NCBI GenBank assembly: GCA_003222555.1
Contig: QHWL01000144.1
Span: 3,842-13,939, forward strand
Length of the DNA: 10,098 bases
Direction of reading: 5' to 3'
Source: Acidobacteriota bacterium
GTDB lineage: Bacteria > Acidobacteriota > Vicinamibacteria > Vicinamibacterales > CAVVIG01
The translations under genes were made by a program, and so were the position numbers. The notes under the pieces were generated by a model. It saw only the letters and a program-made list of their open reading frames with translations, was not told where the DNA came from and made no database searches. Below, piece after piece: positions 1-5,727 of this stretch; within the stretch, counting starts at the first letter, position 1, and every line of letters begins with the position of its first letter.

Positions 1-28
1 GGCGTGCTCTGCGAGCTCTGCGGTCAAA
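1..28. repeat. Short-period (9-nt) intergenic repeat, cut by the window edge
   Basis: The 7-mer GCTCTGC occurs at 6-12 and again at 15-21, a 9-nt period, followed by GGTCAAA. On the minus strand this reads as an ACCGCAGAG phrase followed by a second CGCAGAG. I recognise this style of phrase (ACCGCAGAG repeated with small spacers) as resembling dispersed intergenic repeats of some environmental bacteria, but only from general familiarity. It lies just past the 3' end of the molybdenum hydroxylase large subunit and runs into the window edge, so any further units or an inverted partner are not visible. With two units, chance cannot be excluded. Confidence 0.4.
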
Positions 29-80
29 CGTCGCGTTTTTTTACACGCTCTAATCTAAAGCCGGACACTAATACGGGCGT
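29..80. other. Gene-free tail after the large subunit stop
   Basis: This is the stretch between the stop codon of the molybdopterin subunit and the edge repeat. It has a seven-T run (plus strand, 36-42) flanked by GCGT and ACGC, giving only a four-base-pair stem, with the homopolymer in the loop instead of after the stem. I do not call a terminator. No coding signal is convincing here. Confidence 0.4.
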
Positions 81-2318
81 TCAGGCAGTTGATCCCGCCG
101 ACAGAGCCGCTTTCATCCGCTGCAGCGTAAACGGCACGGTGCGCAGGCGGACGCCGGTCGCGTCGAAGATCGCATTCGCGAGCGCCGCGGCCACCGGCGC
201 CGTCGCCGCCTCACCCGCGCCGAGGAGCGGCTGATCGGGACGGTCGATCAGCACCACGTCCACTTGCGGCGCCTCCGGGAACCGCAGAATCGGATAGCTC
301 GCCCAATCGACGCTCGTCACGCGCGAGCGATCGAACGTCACTTCCTCGTGCAGTGTTCGGCTGATCGTCTGTACGATGGATCCCTCGATCTGGTTCTTCA
401 GCGCGTCGGGGTTGACGATCAAGCCGCAGTCGTGGGCACAGGCCACGCGTCTGACGTCGATGCGGCCGCTGGCCGGATCGACGGCGACTTCCATGGCCAT
501 CGCCACGTAGTTCTCGGTCTGCTTGTAACGGACGTAGGCAATGCCGCGGCCGACGAGCATTCTGCCTTGCCTCGCTTGCGGACTGGGCGAGGGACGCGGC
601 TGCCAGCCAAATGTCTGCGCCGCGCGGTTCAGCACATCGATGGCGCGTTGATCGGTCAGCCGGCCAAGACGGAACGCGACCGGGTCGACGCGAGCCGCGG
701 CTGCAAGCTCGTCGGTGAAGCTTTCCACCGCGAAGACGTTGGCGACTTTTCCGGGCGCACGAAGGTTCGACAACTGCAGCGGCGTGTCCTTCACCCAGTG
801 CACCAGAACGCGAACGTTGTCAGCCTGATACGGCGGATCGCCGTTCTGCGTGAGAAGGCCGGCGCCCTGACCATGATCCTGAGGCAGGCCGGCGGCATCC
901 GCGGCGAGGAGCGCGCGGCCTCCCGGCGCCTGAGCGGGGAGCCACATTTGCGTGTCCCACGCGACAATGCGGCCGTTCGCATCGAGCGCAGCCTGGACGT
1001 CGAGCAGCTGCTGGGGCCCTTTCGGATCCCAGCCGGTTTCGTCCTGACGCATCCACTGGACGCGGACCGGCTGGCCGAGTGTTTTCGACAACAGGACCGC
1101 ATCTGCGGCGGCATGATCGCCGCCGTTGGTTCCGTACGATCCCGATCCGTCGAGGAACACCACTCGCACCTTGTCCGGCGACAACCCGAAGACCTTCGAC
1201 AGATTCGAACGCAAGCCGTGCGTCCCCTGGGACGCCGACCAAATGGTGGCACTGCCGTCGCCACGGACATCGGCGACAGCACAGGAGGGCCCGAGCGACG
1301 CGTGGCTTTGAAACGGCCAGAAATACGTCGCCGAGAGCCGCTTCGCGCCGCCCCCGAGCGCCGCCAGAGCGTCGCCACGATTGACGACCGCCTGATCGCG
1401 GTCGAGTGCCGCCGCACGCGTCCAACGCTCCAACCCGTCGCTGCCCTGAAGTCCCTGCCACTCAGTCCACGTGGCCTTTAGTGCGCGGGCCGCGCTGACC
1501 GCCGCCCATTCATCGCTGGCGACGACAGCGAGAAAGTTCTCGAGGCGGACGACCCGGACCCCAGGAATGCCGCGCACGGAGGAGTCGTCGACCGAAACGA
1601 GCTTCGCGCCGATCGCGGCGGGACGAATCACCCGTGCGTGCAGCATCCCCGGCAACGTGAAGTCGTGGACGTACACGTGATGACCCGTGCACTTGTCCGG
1701 CATATCCGGGCGCGGAAGCGGTTTGCCGACGACGCCGTAGCGGGCCGGCTCGCGGATCGGCGCCTTCGAATCGACCTTCAGAGAAAAGCGGCGATCGCCA
1801 ATGAGAGTCCCGACGCCGACACCGGCGCCGCCGGCGAGCGGACGGACCTCGCCATCGACGATTGTCAGTTCCGCGGCGGGACGACCGAGCCGCGTCGCCC
1901 CGAGCGCGAGCAGCGCCTGTCGGGCGGTGGCGGCCGCCTGACGCACTTCGACGCCGCCGCGGGTCAACCCCGTGCTTCCGCCGGTGCCGCCCTGGTCCGG
2001 GCATACGCCGGTATCGCCATCCACGACTGTAATGCGCTCGGCCTGAATGCCGAGTTCCTCGGCCGCCATCTGCGCCACCGCGATCCGCAGACCGGTGCCG
2101 ACGTCAACTTTGCCCGAGTACAGGGTCACCGTGCCGTCGGGATGAATCGCGAGGAAACTGTCGACCTCGCTGGGATCGAGCGGCTTGCCGGCGTGGCCGC
2201 CAGCGGCCGGCGTTTGCGCCCACGTCCATCGCGGCAGCGCCGCGTCGAACGCAAAGCCCACGACCAAGGCTCCGCCGGTTTTCAGGAGATCGCGACGCGA
2301 CAATATCGGTGTAATCAT
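81..2318 (-). CDS. Molybdopterin-binding large subunit of a xanthine oxidase-family hydroxylase (isoquinoline 1-oxidoreductase beta type)
   Basis: This is the 745-residue catalytic subunit of a molybdenum hydroxylase, probably oxidising an N-heterocycle or aldehyde with water as oxygen donor; the substrate cannot be read from the sequence. The N-terminus carries a Tat signal: SRRDLL at residues 7-12, then a hydrophobic stretch and TWAQ near 32-35, so the folded enzyme should be exported. Visible molybdopterin-region motifs are GTGGSTGLTRGG (111-122), QGTHGLR (364-370) and SYGTNGGDHAAADA (394-407). The C-terminal GAGE (700-703) supplies the expected catalytic glutamate, E703. The direct fusion of a Tat signal to the subunit and the absence of an FAD subunit nearby fit the IorB-like branch, whose members are about this length. 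The start is ATG at 2318, with AGGAGG nine bases upstream of it overlapping the stop codon of the [2Fe-2S] subunit gene. The gene is intact. Family assignment is strong; substrate is unknown. Confidence 0.93.
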   Translation of the reverse strand: MITPILSRRDLLKTGGALVVGFAFDAALPRWTWAQTPAAGGHAGKPLDPSEVDSFLAIHPDGTVTLYSGKVDVGTGLRIAVAQMAAEELGIQAERITVVDGDTGVCPDQGGTGGSTGLTRGGVEVRQAAATARQALLALGATRLGRPAAELTIVDGEVRPLAGGAGVGVGTLIGDRRFSLKVDSKAPIREPARYGVVGKPLPRPDMPDKCTGHHVYVHDFTLPGMLHARVIRPAAIGAKLVSVDDSSVRGIPGVRVVRLENFLAVVASDEWAAVSAARALKATWTEWQGLQGSDGLERWTRAAALDRDQAVVNRGDALAALGGGAKRLSATYFWPFQSHASLGPSCAVADVRGDGSATIWSASQGTHGLRSNLSKVFGLSPDKVRVVFLDGSGSYGTNGGDHAAADAVLLSKTLGQPVRVQWMRQDETGWDPKGPQQLLDVQAALDANGRIVAWDTQMWLPAQAPGGRALLAADAAGLPQDHGQGAGLLTQNGDPPYQADNVRVLVHWVKDTPLQLSNLRAPGKVANVFAVESFTDELAAAARVDPVAFRLGRLTDQRAIDVLNRAAQTFGWQPRPSPSPQARQGRMLVGRGIAYVRYKQTENYVAMAMEVAVDPASGRIDVRRVACAHDCGLIVNPDALKNQIEGSIVQTISRTLHEEVTFDRSRVTSVDWASYPILRFPEAPQVDVVLIDRPDQPLLGAGEAATAPVAAALANAIFDATGVRLRTVPFTLQRMKAALSAGSTA

Positions 2319-2323
2319 CGCTG

Positions 2324-2329
2324 CCTCCT
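2324..2329 (-). promoter_or_regulatory. Strong ribosome binding site of the large subunit, overlapping the upstream stop codon
   Basis: On the minus strand the TAG stop of the [2Fe-2S] subunit (2330-2328) runs directly into a perfect AGGAGG core, which sits five bases before the ATG at 2318. Termination of the small subunit therefore happens on the ribosome binding site of the large subunit. This supports translational coupling and fixes the start of the large subunit. Confidence 0.8.
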
Positions 2330-2789
2330 ATGCTCGTGACGCGCGCAGCACCGCGCGCAAAATGCGAGTATGCGTGCCGCAGCGACAGAGATTGCCGGCC
2401 AGTCCCTGCTTCACCTGGTCGCGTGTGGGTTTTGGCGTTTGCGTCAAAAACGCCGCGGAGGCCATGATCATCCCGCTCGTACAGTACCCGCACTGCGCGG
2501 CCTGCTCGGCGATGAACGCCGCCTGCACTCGATCGGGTTTCTGCGCGGTGCCGAGGCCTTCGATGGTGGTGATCGCGCGTCCGGCGGCGAGGCTCATCGG
2601 CGTCGTGCACGACCGCACGGCGCGGCCGTCCATGAGCACGGTGCAGGCGCCGCATTGACCGAGGCCGCACCCGAATTTCACACCGTGCAGCGCGAACTGG
2701 TTGCGCAGCACGTAAAGCAGCGGCTGCGCGGCATCCCATGAGTCGGCGGAAACAGAGCGGCCGTTGAGACGGAAAGAGTAGGTCGCCAT
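2328..2789 (-). CDS. [2Fe-2S]-binding small subunit of a molybdenum hydroxylase (IorA-like)
   Basis: A 153-residue electron-transfer subunit carrying two [2Fe-2S] clusters that pass electrons from the molybdenum centre of the adjacent large subunit. The plant-ferredoxin-type N-terminal cluster is CGLGQCGAC with a later cysteine (C41, C46, C49, C61). The helical C-terminal domain has QCGYCTSG and CRC (C100, C103, C135, C137), the full set of eight. Length is typical of the family (about 150-160). I chose the ATG at 2789 (protein begins MATYSFRLNG) because it gives the usual N-terminus. A longer in-frame reading from 2843 would add 18 unconserved-looking residues. Only an AGGA close to the start serves as possible ribosome binding site. 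It has no Tat signal of its own; by family analogy it would be co-exported with the large subunit. No FAD-binding medium subunit is encoded next to it. Confidence 0.94.
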   Translation of the reverse strand: MATYSFRLNGRSVSADSWDAAQPLLYVLRNQFALHGVKFGCGLGQCGACTVLMDGRAVRSCTTPMSLAAGRAITTIEGLGTAQKPDRVQAAFIAEQAAQCGYCTSGMIMASAAFLTQTPKPTRDQVKQGLAGNLCRCGTHTRILRAVLRASRA

Positions 2790-2796
2790 GGTCCTG

Positions 2797-2802
2797 ACTA
2801 TA
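2797..2802 (-). promoter_or_regulatory. Possible -10 element for the hydroxylase operon
   Basis: The minus strand reads TATAGT here (five of six matches to TATAAT), seven bases before the ATG of the [2Fe-2S] subunit. If used, the transcript would begin at or next to the start codon, that is, nearly leaderless. No convincing -35 box lies 16-18 bases upstream. The preceding 131-bp gap with a hairpin element makes a separate promoter plausible here, but the evidence is one hexamer. Confidence 0.2.
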
Positions 2803-2837
2803 CAACGAGAGCAGGCGGTACCGTACCCTTCGGATGC

Positions 2838-2905
2838 AACCACGAAAACACGAAGTCACGAAAAACCCTGGTGTTCCTCTTCGTGCCTTTTGTCCTCTCG
2901 TGGGT
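2838..2905. repeat. Imperfect hairpin of 8-nt CACGAA-type units (dispersed intergenic repeat candidate)
   Basis: The left arm has three tandem octamers at 2841-2848, 2849-2856 and 2857-2864, all beginning CACGAA. The right arm carries the inverse: TTCGTG ending at 2885, TTTTGT ending at 2893 and CTCGTG ending at 2902, followed by GGGT opposite the AACC of the left arm. The arms pair imperfectly around a loop of about 13 nt (2866-2878). It fills about half of the 131-bp gap between malQ and the [2Fe-2S] subunit gene. The ACCACGAA phrase resembles dispersed non-coding repeats I associate with Acidobacteriota-like and similar genomes; that is recollection, not a search. It could act as a transcript 3' end or stability element, but it lacks the clean stem plus U-run of an intrinsic terminator. 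Confidence 0.65.
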
Positions 2906-2920
2906 CGAGTCGCCGAGGGT

Positions 2921-4510
2921 TCAGCGTCGTCCGTGCTTTTCAGCCCAGGCGCGCAGCGTTGCTTGGCGTTCGCGCGCCTCGGACACGGTATCCAACCTGT
3001 CGCAGGGCCACGGCAGGCGGAACGTCCAGTTGTCGTCGTTGACCGTTGCCGGCTCGTTGATGCGATCGCGCCAGCCGAAGGCGTCCTGAATCGGCAAGAG
3101 CAGCAGCTCCGATCCCGACGCGAACAACGCCTCGAGCAGGGTGTCTCTGACTCTTGGGCCGCAGCGCCCGCTGGCAAGATTGTCGAGGCCGGCGCCGCCG
3201 GTTAGCCGCTGAATCGTCGGCAAGGCGCTCACATTCACCCGCTCCTCGCTCGAGGTTCGTTCCCACCACACGACGAGCGCCTCGGTATCGTGTGTGCCCG
3301 ACGCCGCAACCGATGCCGGCGGGTACTCCGAGGGATCCCGAAACGGCTGTCCTACGGTATGCCAGCGCCGTTCCCACCTGAAGACGCGAAAGCCGGGCAC
3401 TTCGAGCCGCGCGAGCGAGGCGCGGACAAAGTCGGGAACCGTGCCGAGATCTTCGGCGACGATCTCCGCTCCGGGCTCGCGAAGAATCGCGAGCACCCGC
3501 TCACCGAGCATCTTCTGCTCGGACTCGGTCGCCGGTGTGAAGAACGGCGCGACGCCGTCCCGAGGGCGGCCGTACGTGCGATAGAAACCGACCAGGTGAT
3601 CGATGCGGTAGCCGTCGTACAGATCGGCGGTGCGGCGCGCGCGCTCGCGCAGCCAGTGGAAATCCTCGCGGGCGATCACGTCCCAGCGGTACACGGGCAT
3701 GCCCCAATCCTGACCGGCGGGGGCAAACGCATCGGGTGGCGCGCCGAGCGACGCATCGAGCATGAACTGATGCTGGCGTGCCCACACGTCGGCGCTGTCG
3801 CCGTCCACCATGAACGGCAGATCGCCGAAAACCGCCACGCCGCTGGCGCGTGCGCGCGCCTCGTGCCACTGTGTGTCGGCAAGCCATTGCAGGTACTGGT
3901 GGAACAGCACCTCGCGGGAAAGCTCCCGGCGCGCCTGATGGATGGCCAGCGGGTCGCGCCGCTGCAACGCCTCGGGCCACGCGGTCCACGGCCTCTCGGC
4001 TTCGCGCGCGTGAATCGCACGAAACAGCGAGTAATCTTCGATCCACCACGCCTGTTGGCTCAAGAAGCCTTTCAGTGCCCGTGCCCGTTCGCCGTCGTGG
4101 CACCATTGGGTGTCGACGAAACGTTGGAACGCCGCGACCAGCGCCGTGTGCTTGAGGCGGCGCACGTCGGCGTGGTCGATCCGGGGCGCCCGGCGCACGT
4201 GTTCGAGCAGCGCGCGATCGTCTGGGCTCAACGAGGACTCGCCGCCGAGCGCAGCAAATTCCGGCACGGCGGGCACGCGGATAAAAATCGGATCGATCGC
4301 CATCGCGCTGATCGCGGAGTAGGGCGACTGCTGTCCAGGGGCCATCTCGTTGATCGGCAACAGCTGCAGGACCTGCTGGCCGGCGGCTGCGAGCCAGGCC
4401 GCCAGCGGCGGCAGGTCGCCGATGTCGCCGATGCCCCAACTGGCAGCGGACGGACAGGAGAACAACGGGATGAGTAAACCCGCGCGGCGTCGACGGGCAA
4501 GTGTACTCAT
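2921..4510 (-). CDS. malQ: 4-alpha-glucanotransferase (amylomaltase, GH77)
   Basis: A 529-residue cytoplasmic disproportionating enzyme that transfers alpha-1,4-glucan segments between maltooligosaccharides, working in maltodextrin and glycogen turnover. The N-terminal SWGIGDIGDL (24-33) and the QLLPINE and SPYSAISAMAIDP segments (49-55, 62-74) are typical of GH77. Catalytic residues by family alignment are the nucleophile D304 in YRIDH (301-305), the acid/base E353 in AEDLG (352-356), and D408 in SGTHDTE (404-410). The segment FGDLPFMVDGDSADVW (228-243) is also characteristic. Length matches the bacterial MalQ class of about 500 residues, and the gene looks complete. The ATG at 4510 overlaps the aminotransferase stop codon as ATGA and has no strong ribosome binding site of its own, so translation probably depends on coupling. 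No other maltodextrin or glycogen gene is in the window. Confidence 0.95.
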   Translation of the reverse strand: MSTLARRRRAGLLIPLFSCPSAASWGIGDIGDLPPLAAWLAAAGQQVLQLLPINEMAPGQQSPYSAISAMAIDPIFIRVPAVPEFAALGGESSLSPDDRALLEHVRRAPRIDHADVRRLKHTALVAAFQRFVDTQWCHDGERARALKGFLSQQAWWIEDYSLFRAIHAREAERPWTAWPEALQRRDPLAIHQARRELSREVLFHQYLQWLADTQWHEARARASGVAVFGDLPFMVDGDSADVWARQHQFMLDASLGAPPDAFAPAGQDWGMPVYRWDVIAREDFHWLRERARRTADLYDGYRIDHLVGFYRTYGRPRDGVAPFFTPATESEQKMLGERVLAILREPGAEIVAEDLGTVPDFVRASLARLEVPGFRVFRWERRWHTVGQPFRDPSEYPPASVAASGTHDTEALVVWWERTSSEERVNVSALPTIQRLTGGAGLDNLASGRCGPRVRDTLLEALFASGSELLLLPIQDAFGWRDRINEPATVNDDNWTFRLPWPCDRLDTVSEARERQATLRAWAEKHGRR

Positions 4511-5694
4511 GCCCGGCAGCTCTGCACCTGAAGTGCCCGCGAAAGCACCCGCTCGACCCCCTCAGAAAATTCCGCCTCCGGCACGAGCAGGCTGACGACG
4601 AGGTACGATTCGCGCGGGAAGTCGAAAAAATAGCCGGGATGTGCGAGCACGCCGTCGCTCACCAGCAGATCGAGCACGAGCTCTTCCTCCGTCCGAAGCG
4701 TCGGGACTTGAAGGACAGCGTACCAGCCGCCCTCGCTGCGAAGCACCCGGCACGCCGGCGCCGCCGCATTTCGTCCGACGAGGTGGCGGTAGTTGGCCGC
4801 CACACGAGCGCGGATTTGAGCGCGGACCAGGCTCCCGCGCTCGAGGAGCTCGGCGGCTGCCGCCTGCACGGGCGTCGAGACCGACAAATACGTATCGCAC
4901 ACGATCTCGAGCCGCTCGAGCGCACCATCGACGAGATCTGCGGGACCTGCCACCGCGATCCATCCAAGCTTCACCTGCGGAAGGCCGACCGACTTCGAGA
5001 GGCCCCCCAGACTGAAAACGAGTGCCTCCTCTCGATCCATCACACGCCCGCCGTTGGACGCCGCGTTGGGTTCGAGCTCGTAGTCGGCGAACACCTCGTC
5101 CGCGATGAGCGCAAACCGGCGTTCGCCGCAGAGCTGGACGAGGCGGGCCGCCTGGTCGCGTTTGACGAACGATCCGGTCGGATTGTTCGGGTTGACGACG
5201 AGCAGCGCGCGAGTGCGCGGTGTGAGTGCACCCTCGACACTCGTCATATCGATCGACCATTCGCCGTGATACTCGAGGTCATACGGCCGTACCGAGAGGC
5301 CGTCGAGGCGCGTGAGATGCTCGAAGAGCGGATAGCTGGGACGTGGGACCAGCGCGTCGTCGCCGGGATCGGCGAGCAGTTTGAACAACAATGAGTAAGC
5401 CTCGCTGGTGCTCGCCGTGAGGACGATGCGGTCGGCAGGCACCGAAATCCCCCGCCTGGCGTACTCCTTGGCGACCGCGCGGCGAGCCTCAATCAATCCG
5501 AACGGACGCGGTCGGTAGGCGAGCCCGCGGGCGTCGGCCAGCGGCGCGAGCAGATCCGGCGGGTACTCGAATCCGCTCCGCGTCGGATTCGATTCGGTGA
5601 GATCGATAATCGGTCGACCCGCGCGCTGCAGCTCCAGAAGAGCTTGCGCCAAGCGATTGGCTGCCAGATGCGGAGGGGTGCGGGTGGAGAACAT
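4507..5694 (-). CDS. PLP-dependent class I/II aminotransferase with an atypical substrate pocket
   Basis: A 395-residue fold-type I aminotransferase. Visible family motifs: NPNNPTG (168-174), the cofactor-contacting aspartate in ADEVFADY (D199, with Y205), and the Schiff-base lysine K234 in GLSKSVGLP (231-239). Two usual arginines are absent. The phosphate-contacting Arg expected a few residues after the lysine is K242 (VKLGW). The C-terminal carboxylate-binding Arg of the RLSF-type motif aligns, by eye, with V366 in YLVVSLL (364-370). The substrate therefore cannot be assumed to be a standard amino acid/2-oxoacid pair. I chose the ATG at 5694 because AAGGA (5702-5706) sits seven bases upstream of it; an upstream TTG at 5721 would add nine residues encoded inside a repeat. 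The gene overlaps malQ by 4 bp (ATGA). Family is certain; reaction is not. Confidence 0.88.
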   Translation of the reverse strand: MFSTRTPPHLAANRLAQALLELQRAGRPIIDLTESNPTRSGFEYPPDLLAPLADARGLAYRPRPFGLIEARRAVAKEYARRGISVPADRIVLTASTSEAYSLLFKLLADPGDDALVPRPSYPLFEHLTRLDGLSVRPYDLEYHGEWSIDMTSVEGALTPRTRALLVVNPNNPTGSFVKRDQAARLVQLCGERRFALIADEVFADYELEPNAASNGGRVMDREEALVFSLGGLSKSVGLPQVKLGWIAVAGPADLVDGALERLEIVCDTYLSVSTPVQAAAAELLERGSLVRAQIRARVAANYRHLVGRNAAAPACRVLRSEGGWYAVLQVPTLRTEEELVLDLLVSDGVLAHPGYFFDFPRESYLVVSLLVPEAEFSEGVERVLSRALQVQSCRA

Positions 5695-5698
5695 CTGC

Positions 5699-5727
5699 TG
5701 GTCCTTGGTCCTAAGGACCAAGGACTA
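5699..5727. repeat. 29-nt near-palindrome of 7-nt units joining two genes
   Basis: On the plus strand two TGGTCCT heptamers (5699-5705, 5706-5712), one central A (5713), then AGGACCA and AGGACTA (5714-5720, 5721-5727). The 14-base arms pair with one mismatch (5700/5726). On the minus-strand transcript the centre contains the TAG stop of the cyclophilin gene (5713-5711), the first half encodes its last residues (VLGP), and the last heptamer contains AAGGA, the ribosome binding site of the aminotransferase. A folded mRNA stem would pair that site with TCCTT at 5724-5720. No U-run follows, so it is unlikely to be an intrinsic terminator. It could instead be an inserted dispersed repeat that happens to supply translation signals. 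Confidence 0.75.
5702..5706 (-). promoter_or_regulatory. Ribosome binding site of the aminotransferase, inside the palindrome
   Basis: AAGGA on the minus strand, seven bases before the ATG at 5694, is a well-placed Shine-Dalgarno core. It decides the start codon in favour of 5694 over the upstream TTG at 5721. It lies in the 3' arm of the 29-nt palindrome, so its accessibility would depend on that stem or on ribosomes terminating at 5711. Confidence 0.65.

Noticed and set aside
33..48. Intrinsic terminator for the hydroxylase operon
   Set aside because: The homopolymer run sits in the loop of a four-base-pair stem instead of following a GC-rich stem on the transcript strand.
2790..2843. Longer form of the [2Fe-2S] subunit starting at 2843
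   Set aside because: The extra 18 residues do not look like family sequence, and the ATG at 2789 gives the standard N-terminus and length.
5695..5721. TTG at 5721 as the start of the aminotransferase
   Set aside because: It would add nine residues encoded by the palindrome, while the ATG at 5694 has AAGGA seven bases upstream and gives a usual-looking N-terminus.
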